The notes: generated from the sequence alone by a model not told the origin. Numbered from the stretch's first letter, positions 41,449 through 50,571 are shown. The stretch: 56,414 nt of DNA from Bifidobacterium sp. (GCA_022649135.1 JALCNP010000016.1:1-56414), one strand, 5' to 3'. Program-made: numbers and translations.

Positions 41449-43248
41449 ATGGGACAATCAAACGGTATGGCGTCGGACGATATGCAGGCGGACGATACGG
41501 CGGCCCCCGAGAAGCTGGCGGGCGATGTCTCGGCAAGCGGCGCGGCGCCGGTCCGGACCCCGCCGTTAGGTGGCACCTCCGCTGACGGCGTCTCCGCTCC
41601 GCCGTGGGGCGCATTGTGGGTTCTGGCCCTCGGACTGGCGATGATCGTTCTGGACGGATCCATCGTCAACGTGTCCATCCCCGCCATCATCGCAGACATC
41701 AAGATCAGCCTCACCGATGCGCAATGGGTCACATCGCTGTACAGCATCGTGCTCGCCGCCCTGCTGCTCCCGCTCGGCAAGCTCGGTGATGCGAAGGGCC
41801 GCAAAACGGTCTTCCAGACGGGCGTGGCCGTGTTCGTGGTCAGCTCGCTTCTGGCGGCCGGCTCCCGGAATGCGGCGATGATGCTCAGCGCCCGCACGCT
41901 GCAGGGCATAGGGGCCGCCATGATCATGCCGGCCACGCTCTCAACGATGTCCGCGTCGTTCCGCGGAAAATACAGGGCCGCGGCGTTCGGCGTGTGGGGT
42001 GCCGTGATGAGCGCGGCCGCGGCGATAGGGCCTCTGCTGGGGGGCTGGTTCACGCAGACCATCGGCTGGCGGTGGATTTTCATCGTCAACCTGCCGGTGG
42101 GCGTCGTCGTTTTCCTCGCCGCGATCCCCCTCGTCCCGCAGACGGGCGGGCCGCGTCCGGACGCAGGGGCCACGATGCCAGGCAGCGTCGAACGGAGGAT
42201 CGGCGCGGACCCCTGGGGAATGCTGCTTTCCGCCGTCTCCTCCGGGCTGCTGATCTTCAGCCTGATCGAGGGGGAGACCTACGGCTGGTGGCGCCAGAGC
42301 TCGGCCTTCTCCCTCGGATCGTGGACATGGAACAGGACGTGGCCGGTGTCCCCGATTCCCCTGTGCCTGGTCGTCGCAGTTGTCTGCTTCGCTCTGTTCG
42401 TGGTTCTCGAGCGTGCGCGTGCCCGGCGTGGCCGGCCCGTCATGCTTGATCTGAGCCTATTCTCCATCAGAACGTTCGCCTGGGGCAATCTTGCGGCCGG
42501 AGCGATATCCGCCGGCGAATTCGCCATCATCTTCGTGCTTCCCCTTTACCTGATCAACGCCCGGGGAATGGACACCATGCAGGCCGGGGGCATTCTGGCC
42601 GCCATGGCCGCCGGTGCCATCGTCTCCGGAGGTCTGGCCCGCCACGTCTCCCGTCTGCTCACGGCCGCGGGAACGGTGCAGCTGGGATTGGTGTGCGAGA
42701 TCGCCGGGGTCGCGGCCACCGTGGCCTTGATGGGGGATGGGTACAGCGCGGTGAGCCTGCTCGTGGCCCTTGCCGTCTACGGATTCGGTCTGGGACTCGC
42801 CTCCGCACAGCTCACCAGCGTGGTTCTCTCTCAGGTGCCCGTCGCACAGTCCGGAGAGGGATCGGCGACCCAATCCACCATTCGGCAGCTGGGGACGGCG
42901 ATGGGAGCGGCCATATCGGGGACCTCGCTGGCTATCACCCTCAACGCGGTTCTGCCCGCCAGACTCTCCGCGATCAGCGGTCTTCCCTCCCGGGTCGCCA
43001 GCGGTCTGGCCACGGCCGTGAGTTCCACTGCAGGGAACATCATCCCTACGATCCGGGCGCAGGGGACCACCGGGAAGCTCGGCCCCCTCGGTCCGCACGT
43101 GGCCGATGCGATGACCAGCGGATTCGTCGAGGGAGGTCGGTGGGCGATGGCCATCGCCGGATCGATGCTCATCATCGGTCTTCTCGCCTCCATTATGGTC
43201 CGCAGGGCCAATGACAGGGCCATCGAGGGCGGCCGGGCGGATCGGTAG
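41449..43248 (+). CDS. MFS multidrug exporter, 14-helix DHA2 type
   Basis: A 599-residue proton-coupled exporter. After a polar N-terminus of about 45 residues come LALGLAMIVLDGSIVNVSIP (helix 1 with the conserved Asp), QWVTSLYSIVLAALLLPLGKLGDAKGRK (motif A) and GIGAAMIMPATLSTMSASF, then GPLLGGWFTQTIGWRWIFIVNLPVG (motif C and following), all typical of EmrB/QacA-like DHA2 proteins. About 14 hydrophobic segments are visible. ATG 41449 has GAAGGAAGG upstream. Regulation by the divergent TetR protein is likely. Substrates are not readable from the sequence. Confidence 0.93.
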   Translation: MGQSNGMASDDMQADDTAAPEKLAGDVSASGAAPVRTPPLGGTSADGVSAPPWGALWVLALGLAMIVLDGSIVNVSIPAIIADIKISLTDAQWVTSLYSIVLAALLLPLGKLGDAKGRKTVFQTGVAVFVVSSLLAAGSRNAAMMLSARTLQGIGAAMIMPATLSTMSASFRGKYRAAAFGVWGAVMSAAAAIGPLLGGWFTQTIGWRWIFIVNLPVGVVVFLAAIPLVPQTGGPRPDAGATMPGSVERRIGADPWGMLLSAVSSGLLIFSLIEGETYGWWRQSSAFSLGSWTWNRTWPVSPIPLCLVVAVVCFALFVVLERARARRGRPVMLDLSLFSIRTFAWGNLAAGAISAGEFAIIFVLPLYLINARGMDTMQAGGILAAMAAGAIVSGGLARHVSRLLTAAGTVQLGLVCEIAGVAATVALMGDGYSAVSLLVALAVYGFGLGLASAQLTSVVLSQVPVAQSGEGSATQSTIRQLGTAMGAAISGTSLAITLNAVLPARLSAISGLPSRVASGLATAVSSTAGNIIPTIRAQGTTGKLGPLGPHVADAMTSGFVEGGRWAMAIAGSMLIIGLLASIMVRRANDRAIEGGRADR

Positions 43249-43460
43249 TCCATGACGGTTCGGTGACGGACGATTTCAACGGTCGATGTGGGCTGTTTAA
43301 CACGTTCGCTATAAGATAACGAGGCGTGTCCCGCATGCGGGGGATAGACTGAAAACGTTGTGTTTTTCCGCCGATGGCGATGCCCGTGCCTCACGCAGGC
43401 GACAGGGCCCACGCGATGGCACGGAACGAAAAACGAGTAATCGACCCGAAAGGTACGGCA

Positions 43461-44912
43461 ATGGTAGAGGCCACAGCAAATATCGGAGTCGTTGGATTGG
43501 CCGCCATGGGCTCCAACCTGGCGCGTAATCTGGCACATCACGGCAACACCGTGGCAGTGTTCAACCGCCACTATGGGCGCACTCAGACGCTGATGGACGA
43601 GCATGGCGGCGAAGGCGCCTTCGTCCCCGCGAAGACCATCGAGGACTTCGTGGCGTCGCTGGCCAGGCCGCGCACCGCGATCATCATGGTCAAGGCGGGA
43701 GCCCCGACCGATGCGGTGATCCACGAGCTGGTCGATGCCATGGAGCCGGGAGACATCATCGTGGACGGAGGAAACTCCTACTTCGAGGACACCATGAAGC
43801 GTGAGAAGGAGATTCGCGCGCGCGGGCTGCACTTCGTCGGCTGCGGCGTCTCCGGCGGCGAGGAGGGCGCGCTGAACGGCCCCTCTCTCATGCCCGGAGG
43901 CACCGAGGAGTCCTGGAAGACCCTGGGCCCGATCCTCAGATCCATCGCCGCCGTCGCCGAGGGCGAACCCTGCGTGACGCATATCGGAGAGAACGGCGCC
44001 GGACATTTCGTCAAGATGGTGCACAACGGCATCGAATACGCCGACATGCAGCTGATAGCCGAAAGCTATGATCTGCTTCGCCGCGGGCTGGGACTCACCC
44101 CCGCCGAGATCGGCGACGTGTTCGCCACATGGAACACGACCGAGCTCAATTCCTATCTGATCGAGATCACCGCGGACATCCTGCACGAGACGGACAAGAA
44201 GACCGGCAAGCCGTTGGTGGATGTCATCGTGGATCACGCAGGCATGAAGGGCACCGGCACGTGGACCGTGCAGACCGCGCTCTCCCTGGCCGTTCCCGTG
44301 ACGGGAATCGCGGAGGCCGTGTTCGCGCGCGGACTCTCCAGCCAATCCGTGCAGCGCGAGGAGGCTGCCGGGCAGGCTCTGTCCGGGCCGGACACCCATA
44401 TCGATCTTTCGGCCCGGGATCGCGATGCCTTCATCGAGGACATCCGCCAGGCGCTGTACGCCTCGAAGATCGTCGCCTATGCCCAGGGATTCGACGAGAT
44501 CAACGCCGGAGCCAAGGAATACGGCTGGAACATCGATCTGGCGGCGGTCGCCCGCATCTGGCGGGGTGGGTGCATCATCCGTGCGCAGTTCCTCAATGTG
44601 GTCTCCGACGCATTCGAATCCGGCGAGGCCGACGTCTCGCTGCTGTTCGCCTCCTATTTCAAGGACGCCATCAACAAGGCCCAGGCCTCATGGCGTCGCG
44701 TGGTCGCGCGTGCCAGCGAGGGCGGCGTCCCCGTCCCCGCGTTCTCCAGCTCGCTCTCGTACTATGACGGACTGCGCTCCGCTCGTCTTCCCGCGGCTCT
44801 GATCCAGGCGCAGCGTGACTTCTTCGGGGCTCACACTTACGGCCGCATCGATCAGCCGGGCGCGTTCCACACCCTGTGGGCGCAGAAGGGCCGGCCCGAG
44901 ATCGCCATGTAA
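43461..44912 (+). CDS. gnd: 6-phosphogluconate dehydrogenase (decarboxylating)
   Basis: Converts 6-phosphogluconate and NADP to ribulose 5-phosphate, CO2 and NADPH, the last oxidative step of the pentose phosphate pathway. The 483-residue length is that of the long form. The nucleotide fold starts IGVVGLAAMGSNLARNLA; GCGVSGGEEGALNGPSLMPGG and HNGIEYADMQLIAESYDLL are the substrate-binding and catalytic signatures, with the Lys-x-x-His of GHFVKMVHNG. ATG 43461 is chosen because the fold begins just after it; the frame is open to 43374. It converges on an FMN reductase and shares its neighbourhood with zwf-opcA-pgl. Confidence 0.97.
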   Translation: MVEATANIGVVGLAAMGSNLARNLAHHGNTVAVFNRHYGRTQTLMDEHGGEGAFVPAKTIEDFVASLARPRTAIIMVKAGAPTDAVIHELVDAMEPGDIIVDGGNSYFEDTMKREKEIRARGLHFVGCGVSGGEEGALNGPSLMPGGTEESWKTLGPILRSIAAVAEGEPCVTHIGENGAGHFVKMVHNGIEYADMQLIAESYDLLRRGLGLTPAEIGDVFATWNTTELNSYLIEITADILHETDKKTGKPLVDVIVDHAGMKGTGTWTVQTALSLAVPVTGIAEAVFARGLSSQSVQREEAAGQALSGPDTHIDLSARDRDAFIEDIRQALYASKIVAYAQGFDEINAGAKEYGWNIDLAAVARIWRGGCIIRAQFLNVVSDAFESGEADVSLLFASYFKDAINKAQASWRRVVARASEGGVPVPAFSSSLSYYDGLRSARLPAALIQAQRDFFGAHTYGRIDQPGAFHTLWAQKGRPEIAM

Positions 44913-44925
44913 CCGCGAACCTGCA

Positions 44926-44998
44926 CCACCGATGCCACAATGCCGGGGGCGCCTGACGGAATGAAGGTCAGGCGCCCCCGGCATTGTGGCATCGGTGG
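44926..44998. terminator. Exceptionally long perfect terminator stem after gnd
   Basis: The arms 44926-44957 and 44967-44998 are perfect complements over 32 bp around a nine-base loop (GGAATGAAG). It begins 14 bases after the gnd stop codon, between convergent genes, and can act in both directions. The left arm begins CCACCGATGCCACAATGCCG. Confidence 0.9.
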
Positions 44999-45091
44999 CA
45001 TTGTGGGATTGTCATGGTGTGCCATCGGCATGCGATCACGGTGGCGTTGCCCGTGGCCGACGAGATGGGCTGCTTCTTTGCGGATCGGTTC

Positions 45092-45634
45092 CTACCATGC
45101 CCGCAGCAGCGGGTCGATGTCGTCGACGGCCTGGCTGATTCGCTGGCCGATATGCGGGTTCGTGAGTGTGGCCCCGTCGAAGTCTGTGGCGCTGGCATAG
45201 ATTCCCGTGGGGGCGCAGTAGGCGTGGAAGAACGCGAAAAGAGGGCGCATCACATGGTCGACGACCAGCGTGTGCCTGTCGCTGCCGCCGGTGGCGATGA
45301 GGATCACCGGCGTGCGTCTGAGCGCGTTCTGATCGAGCAGATCCATGAAATGCTTGAACATGCCGGGGTAGGAGCCGCGATACACGGGGACCGCCGCAAG
45401 AAGAACGTCCGCGTGTTCGACGGTCTCCAGCGCACGTTCCGCCCTGTCGTCGACATCGCTGCGCATGATCGCCGACGTCAGACCGGTTCCTATGCGGTAG
45501 ACGTTCACGGTGGCGATCTGGGCCCCGGAGTGCCGTGCCGCTATCTCGCGTGCCGCCATGTCGGCGAGGGTCGCGGTTTTCGAAGGGTTGTCCGGGCTCG
45601 CGCTCAGCACAACCACATGAAGAGGTGAATTCAC
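45092..45634 (-). CDS. NADPH-dependent FMN reductase (SsuE/MsuE-like)
   Basis: A 180-residue flavodoxin-fold reductase that passes electrons from NAD(P)H to flavin. The start VVVLSASPDNPSKTATLAD is the phosphate-binding loop, AAVPVYRGSYPGMFKHFMDLL and LIATGGSDRHTLVVDHVMRPLFAFF are characteristic of the actinobacterial FMN reductase subgroup. Translation starts at GTG 45634 with AAGGAA just upstream. It follows pgl by 39 bases on the same strand and may be read through from zwf-opcA-pgl, where it would use the NADPH made by that pathway; the hairpin at 45662-45699 may reduce this. Confidence 0.85.
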   Translation of the reverse strand: MNSPLHVVVLSASPDNPSKTATLADMAAREIAARHSGAQIATVNVYRIGTGLTSAIMRSDVDDRAERALETVEHADVLLAAVPVYRGSYPGMFKHFMDLLDQNALRRTPVILIATGGSDRHTLVVDHVMRPLFAFFHAYCAPTGIYASATDFDGATLTNPHIGQRISQAVDDIDPLLRAW

Positions 45635-45661
45635 TGTTCCTTCTTTGTACTTCAGTATTCA

Positions 45662-45699
45662 GTGGCGTTGCGGTCAGCGGCCATTGACCGCAACGCCAC
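45662..45699 (-). terminator. Hairpin overlapping the 3' end of pgl
   Basis: GTGGCGTTGCGGTCA (45662-45676) is the perfect complement of 45685-45699. The second arm lies in the last codons of pgl and the first overlaps its stop codon, so the coding end itself forms a 15-bp stem before the FMN reductase gene. Confidence 0.6.
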
Positions 45700-46621
45700 C
45701 CTCGGTGAGAAGATTCGCCGCCGCATCGGGCGTCGTCATCCACAGCAGCTCCCGCATGCCTGCGGCGAATGAGGCCGGGTATGCGGGATCGTTCGGATGG
45801 GCGAACACGTGCGCCAGGGCATCGGCCTTTCCGGCCCCCGCGGTGAGGAACCATGTGCGTGCGCTTCGCGCGAGAAGCGGCGCCGTCAGCGATATGCGCA
45901 GCGACGGCGGTTTGGGGGAGCCCGTCACTCCCACGGCCATCCTGTCGGTGATGCCTATCTGCGGGAAATGGGGGAAGAGCGAGGCGTAGTGCCCGTCGGG
46001 CCCCATGCCCAGAATGAGCAGATCCATGCGGGGATCACTTCCAAGCTCACGGACGATCTCCTCCTCGTAGTGGCGGGCCGCCCCGTCGAGAAGCTTCGCG
46101 TTCTGCCGTTCTCCGGCTTCGGAGACGTCCTGAGCGGAACGGATGTCCGCGGGCATCTCGTGGATGTTGGATTGCGGAAGAAGGCCGCGGCGAACCAGGG
46201 AATCGAGCAGACCCGTCCGCGCCTGCACGGCGTTGCGGTCGGCGCTGTCGGGCGCGACGAATCGCTCGTCGCCCCACCACACGTGGACCCTCGACCAGTC
46301 GATGGCGTCGATCAGCGGGTTCTCGGCCATGAGCGCGAGCGCGGCGATGGCGTCCGATCCTCCGGTGAGGCCCACGTCGACCCGCTGCGGGGCCGGCCTG
46401 GCGTCCAGAATGTCCAGAATCGTGAGCACCGTGCGCTGGGCGGCTGCCTGGGCGAGAACCCGCTTGTCCGCATAGACGATCAGCCTGCGGTCCGCGGCCG
46501 TTGTGTGCGACTTTCGGGCAGGGGCCGGGGAACTGTGCTCAGAGCGCTTCGAGAACGCCGGCATGCCGTGGACGGGAGAATCGGAAGAATCGGGGAAAGA
46601 AGCTGCTGGTGATGTGCTCAT
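45674..46621 (-). CDS. pgl: 6-phosphogluconolactonase
   Basis: Hydrolyses 6-phosphogluconolactone, the product of Zwf. Motifs include VGLTGGSDAIAALALM (usually GGSTP), VHVWWGDERFV and ILGMGPDGHYASLFPHFP, the last with Tyr where most have Thr. The 315 residues include an N-terminal polar extension of about 45 residues, rich in Ser and Pro, longer than in E. coli-type or most DevB-type enzymes. ATG 46621 overlaps the opcA stop as ATGA, which fixes the likely start. It is the third gene of zwf-opcA-pgl. Confidence 0.94.
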   Translation of the reverse strand: MSTSPAASFPDSSDSPVHGMPAFSKRSEHSSPAPARKSHTTAADRRLIVYADKRVLAQAAAQRTVLTILDILDARPAPQRVDVGLTGGSDAIAALALMAENPLIDAIDWSRVHVWWGDERFVAPDSADRNAVQARTGLLDSLVRRGLLPQSNIHEMPADIRSAQDVSEAGERQNAKLLDGAARHYEEEIVRELGSDPRMDLLILGMGPDGHYASLFPHFPQIGITDRMAVGVTGSPKPPSLRISLTAPLLARSARTWFLTAGAGKADALAHVFAHPNDPAYPASFAAGMRELLWMTTPDAAANLLTEGGVAVNGR

Positions 46622-47568
46622 TGGTGAAGGAGATCCCACCCTTTGTTGATGACCTCGGCATACACCTCATCGGGGTCGATGCGGCGAAGCTCCTCGCTTA
46701 GGCAGTCCTCGAGAGTGCGGATGGGGAAGGATATAGGCTGGGGCGTCTGCCCCGGCTGGCTGATGGTCGCCTGATCCTCGTGCGGCCTGTCCAGGGAGAT
46801 GATGCCGTCGTCCCGTGTGAGCTCCACCCCGGTGATGGCCTGGGCGTCGGGGACGAGCCTGACCTCCACGGGAACGTTGAGCTTGAGTCTGAGCCAGGCA
46901 CGCAGAAGGGTCAGAGGCAGGAAGCCCCGGGGGCCGCTTACCGTGGCGGCCGTGATCGGCAGATGCGGCGGCTGGTCCAGCATGGAGGCGAGCATCGCCC
47001 TCCACACCGTGATTCTGGTCCAGGACAGGTCGACGTCCTCCTGCGTCCAGTTTCGGCGCAGTCTCTCCACGGTGGCTTCGGGGTTGCCCGAGCGCATCGC
47101 ATCGGTGATATGGCTGCGCGCCATGGCTCCGAGCGGATCCTTGGAGGGATTGGCCGGCGGATTCGTCGGCCACCATGCCGCCACCGGGGCGTCGGGCACA
47201 AGCAGGGGGATGACGAGCGTATCGGGGTGATGGATCAGCCCGTTGCGCGGGCGCAGGATGATGATCTCGCCGGCGCCGGCATCCGCTCCGAACCGCACCT
47301 GGGCGTTGAGATTGGAATCGTCGGCACCACCGGTCTCCCCGTCGTCGTCGGTGTCCGTGGCGGTGTCGGGGACGAGGGCGATGACGCGGCAGGGATGCTC
47401 GCGGCTGGCCGCATTGGCGACCTCCAGCGAATTCTCCAGCTCCGCGTCGTTCGTGTCGATGAGAAGGGTGAGCACACGGCCCGTGGCGGCCTCCCCGCGC
47501 TCCTCGTGAAGCTCGTCGATCTTCTGCGCGATTTCCCTGGTGCGAGTGTTGGGCATATCGATAATCAT
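46618..47568 (-). CDS. opcA: Glucose-6-phosphate dehydrogenase assembly protein OpcA
   Basis: A 316-residue protein needed for active G6PDH in actinobacteria and cyanobacteria. It begins MIIDMPNTRTREIAQKIDEL; VIPLLVPDAPVAAWWPTNPP and DLSWTRITVWRAMLASMLD are family-typical stretches. ATG 47568 overlaps the zwf stop as ATGA, and GGAGG lies before it inside zwf. Its end overlaps the pgl start in the same way. OpcA with an Asp/Thr/Gly insert at about 85-105 (TDTDDDGETGGADD) is slightly unusual and the insert is probably a loop. Confidence 0.95.
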   Translation of the reverse strand: MIIDMPNTRTREIAQKIDELHEERGEAATGRVLTLLIDTNDAELENSLEVANAASREHPCRVIALVPDTATDTDDDGETGGADDSNLNAQVRFGADAGAGEIIILRPRNGLIHHPDTLVIPLLVPDAPVAAWWPTNPPANPSKDPLGAMARSHITDAMRSGNPEATVERLRRNWTQEDVDLSWTRITVWRAMLASMLDQPPHLPITAATVSGPRGFLPLTLLRAWLRLKLNVPVEVRLVPDAQAITGVELTRDDGIISLDRPHEDQATISQPGQTPQPISFPIRTLEDCLSEELRRIDPDEVYAEVINKGWDLLHQ

Positions 47569-49103
47569 GGCATCCTCCAGTGGCGGCCGTCTCGTGTGAG
47601 CATTGCATCGGCCTGCGCCGGGCCCCATGTGCCGGAGCGGTAGCCTTGCGGCTGGCCGAGCGTGGACCAGAACTCCTCGATCGGGTCGAGGATCTCCCAG
47701 CTCAGGTTCACCTCTGCAGTGGTGGGGAACAGCGGCGGATCGCCCAGGAGCACGTCGAGTATCAGCCGCTCGTAGGCCTCCGGGGAGCTTTCGGTGAAGG
47801 AGCGTCCATAGCTGAAGTCCATGGAGACGTCGCGCACCTCCATCGCGGTTCCGCCCGGGACCTTCGACCCGAAGCGCATGGTCACACCCTCATCGGGCTG
47901 CACGCGGATGACGATCTCGTTGTTGCCGAGCTCCCTCACCGCCGTGCTTTCGAAGGGAAGGTGCGGGGCGCGCTTGAACACCACGGCTATTTCGGTGACG
48001 CGCTTTCCCAGACGCTTGCCCGTTCTCAGGTAGAAGGGCACCCCCGCCCAGCGGCGCGTGTCGACGTCGAGCCGGATCGCGGCGTAGGTTTCGGTGGTGC
48101 TGGAACGGTCGATTCCCTTCTCGTCAAGATATCCGCAGACCTCGTGGGATCCCTGCCACCCGGATGCATACTGTCCCCGGGCGGTGTTGAGGGCCAGGTC
48201 CTTCGGCAGCCTCACCGCCGAGAGGACCTTCGTCTTTTCCGCGGTCAGATCGGCCGGGGCGAAGCTCACCGGCTCCTCCATGGCGGTCAGCGCCATCAGC
48301 TGCAGGAGGTGGTTCTGGATCACGTCGCGCGCCGCGCCGATGCCGTCGTAGTATCCCGCGCGCCCGCCGATGCCGATGTCCTCGGCCATGGTGATCTGCA
48401 CATGATCCACGTAGTTGGAGTTCCAGACCGGTTCGTACATGGAGTTCGCGAACCGCAGAGCCAGGATGTTCTGCACGGTCTCCTTGCCCAGATAGTGGTC
48501 GATGCGGAACACGGAGCTGGGGTCGAAGACCTCGGAGACCACGCCGTCGAGCTCCTTCGCGCTGGCAAGGTCATGGCCGAACGGCTTTTCGATGATGACC
48601 CTGCGCCAGGCGCCCTCGCTGGAGCGTGAGAGACCGGAGGCCGCCAGCTGTCTGGCCACCACGGGGAAGGCCCGAGGCGGCACCGACATGTAGAACGCGT
48701 GGTTTCCGCGTGTGCCGCGGTCGCGGTCGAGCTCGCGCACGGTGTCGCTCAGCCGGTCGAACGCCGTGGAATCGTCGAAGGTCCCCTGCACGAAGCGGAT
48801 TCCCTTGGCGAGATTGGCCCACGTCGACTCCTTGAAGGGGGTTCTGCTGCGCGCCTTGACGGCAGTCTTCACGAATTCTATGAAATGCTCGTTCGTCCAG
48901 TCGCGTCGGGCGAAGCCGATGAGGCCGAAACTGGGCGGAAGCAGGCCGCGATTGGCGAGATCGTACACGGCGGGAAGGAGCTTCTTCTGTGCAAGGTCTC
49001 CTGTGACGCCGAAGATAACCAGGCTGCAAGGACCTGCGATGCGCGGCAGCCGCAGATCGCGCGGGTCGCGCAGCGGGTTCGTCCAAGAGGGGGAATTGTT
49101 CAT
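47565..49103 (-). CDS. zwf: Glucose-6-phosphate 1-dehydrogenase
   Basis: Oxidises glucose 6-phosphate with NADP, the entry step of the pathway. The 512 residues have the nucleotide-binding IFGVTGDLAQKKLLPAVYDL near the start and the active-site signature RIDHYLGKETVQNIL in the middle. The start is taken at ATG 49103; ATG 49112 in the same frame is as likely, and neither has a clear ribosome site, so the message may be leaderless. It is the first gene of zwf-opcA-pgl, each junction being a four-base ATGA overlap. A perfect 14-bp palindrome lies about 30-50 bases upstream. Confidence 0.96.
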   Translation of the reverse strand: MNNSPSWTNPLRDPRDLRLPRIAGPCSLVIFGVTGDLAQKKLLPAVYDLANRGLLPPSFGLIGFARRDWTNEHFIEFVKTAVKARSRTPFKESTWANLAKGIRFVQGTFDDSTAFDRLSDTVRELDRDRGTRGNHAFYMSVPPRAFPVVARQLAASGLSRSSEGAWRRVIIEKPFGHDLASAKELDGVVSEVFDPSSVFRIDHYLGKETVQNILALRFANSMYEPVWNSNYVDHVQITMAEDIGIGGRAGYYDGIGAARDVIQNHLLQLMALTAMEEPVSFAPADLTAEKTKVLSAVRLPKDLALNTARGQYASGWQGSHEVCGYLDEKGIDRSSTTETYAAIRLDVDTRRWAGVPFYLRTGKRLGKRVTEIAVVFKRAPHLPFESTAVRELGNNEIVIRVQPDEGVTMRFGSKVPGGTAMEVRDVSMDFSYGRSFTESSPEAYERLILDVLLGDPPLFPTTAEVNLSWEILDPIEEFWSTLGQPQGYRSGTWGPAQADAMLTRDGRHWRMP

Positions 49104-49140
49104 AGGCACCATCGTAGTGACACCATATGTCTATTGCTGG

Positions 49141-49154
49141 AAGCGATATCGCTT
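49141..49154. promoter_or_regulatory. Perfect palindrome upstream of zwf, operator candidate
   Basis: AAGCGATATCGCTT is fully self-complementary over 14 bases and lies in the only 71-base gap upstream of zwf, where its promoter must be. It resembles a sugar-responsive LacI- or GntR-type site in form; no regulator gene is adjacent. Confidence 0.5.
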
Positions 49155-49174
49155 GGCTTTCGCCGCGCCGACGG

Positions 49175-50431
49175 CTAGGCCTGCGGGCTCGCCTGCCTGC
49201 GTGCCCACAGCGCCAGGGAGGAGACCATGGCCGACAACGCCAGCGCGCTGATGGCGAAGAACCCGGGAAACGTAGTGAGCAGAGGGCCGCCGATGATGCC
49301 GGCGACGGTGCTTGCGGCGTACATGGTCACATTCGTGAGAGTGGAGACCGTTCCGCGCTGGGTGGTGGTGAGGGACTGGAGTTTTTCGATAAATATGGGG
49401 AATATCACACCTCCCACGGCGTAGGTCACCGTCAGTCCGGCGCACGCCGCGGCGATGCAGGGCGAAAAGGGGAGAAGCGCGTAGACGAGCACATATGCGC
49501 CGAAACCGGTTTTCAGAATCGTCATGTGATTCATTCTCGAGAGCAGAAGGGGACCGCAGATGGCGCCCAGGGTGTTCCCGGCGCCGATGACCATGGTGGA
49601 GACGCCGATCTGCGTCTGGCTCAGGTGGAAGCCGCGCGAGAACCATGTGGCGAAGAACGTCATGATGGCGAAGTTGCCGGTCTGGAATATCAGATATGCC
49701 AGAAAATACCGGCGTGCGCCGCGGTTGGAGAAAAGCGTGGCGTAGGAGTCGATGATCCCCGTCAGCGTCACGCCGGCGGTTGGAGACATGACCTTTTTCG
49801 CTGGGGAGAGCGACACAGGATGGACGGAAACGGCGGACCCATGGTGCCGGGCGGAGGATGTTCCGTGGCCGTGGTCGCTCAGGGCCGGGGCCGCATGCGG
49901 CGCCCAGGCCAGGGCCAGAAGCGTGGCCAGGGCCCCCAGGGCTCCCACGGCGAAGAACGGCGTGCCCGTCGAGACGGAGGAGAGGAAGCTGCCCATGGGG
50001 ATGCCCAGCAGCGTCGCGATCGTCAGACCCGCCGTGGGTATCGCCATGCTGGAGGCGATCTCGTCGGATGGAACCATGCCCGGGATCATGGCCCATATCT
50101 GCGGTGAGCCGATGGCGGCGCACATCCCCGTCGCGAGCCTCAGGGCGAACAGCATCCAGAAGCTTGTCGCGAAGCCGCAGGCGGTCGTGGCGAGGCTGAA
50201 CATCGCCATCCCGGCGATGAGGACGCCGCGCCGGTCGAGACGGTCCGAGACCGGGCCGGCGAACAGGGCGCTGGCGCAGTAGCCGATCGCGTAGGCCGAC
50301 ACCAGCCAGCCTCCGCGGGCCAGGGGAAAGCCCATGGTCGCGCTGAGCAGCGGAATCAGGGGGGAGACGAGGAAGGTGTCGGTCCCGATGGTGAGCATGG
50401 TGAGCATCGACAGACACAAAAATCGTTTCAT
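49175..50431 (-). CDS. MFS exporter, 12-helix DHA1 type
   Basis: A 418-residue transporter starting MKRFLCLSMLTMLTIGTDTFLVSPLIPLL, close to the AraJ/YdhP/CmlA-like arabinose or drug efflux group. Motif A is present as GPVSDRLDRRGVLIAG; about 12 hydrophobic segments are visible, with a polar, His/Ser-rich central loop (about 205-245). It is divergent from a MerR-type regulator, and its promoter has the over-long spacer typical of MerR control. Export of a toxic small molecule is likely; the molecule is unknown. Confidence 0.9.
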   Translation of the reverse strand: MKRFLCLSMLTMLTIGTDTFLVSPLIPLLSATMGFPLARGGWLVSAYAIGYCASALFAGPVSDRLDRRGVLIAGMAMFSLATTACGFATSFWMLFALRLATGMCAAIGSPQIWAMIPGMVPSDEIASSMAIPTAGLTIATLLGIPMGSFLSSVSTGTPFFAVGALGALATLLALAWAPHAAPALSDHGHGTSSARHHGSAVSVHPVSLSPAKKVMSPTAGVTLTGIIDSYATLFSNRGARRYFLAYLIFQTGNFAIMTFFATWFSRGFHLSQTQIGVSTMVIGAGNTLGAICGPLLLSRMNHMTILKTGFGAYVLVYALLPFSPCIAAACAGLTVTYAVGGVIFPIFIEKLQSLTTTQRGTVSTLTNVTMYAASTVAGIIGGPLLTTFPGFFAISALALSAMVSSLALWARRQASPQA

Positions 50432-50491
50432 ACGAACACTTTCGAAGGGGCAGCGGGGCTGCCGTGGACGGGAACGCGTTCAGAATAAGCC

Positions 50492-50513
50492 TTGACATTA
50501 GTGTTAAAGTCAA
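50492..50513. promoter_or_regulatory. MerR-type operator within the MFS promoter
   Basis: TTGAC-N12-GTCAA forms a palindrome. On the minus strand TTGACT serves as a -35 element with 19 bases to TTATTC (or 20 to TATTCT), the long spacer that MerR-family activators untwist. The core TTAACACTAATGTCAA is reminiscent of known MerR sites. Confidence 0.7.
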
Positions 50514-50571
50514 ATCGTTGCGACTCCCGACGTGCGGGGAAGCAGAATGACGAATGATACGGAGGAGGCAT

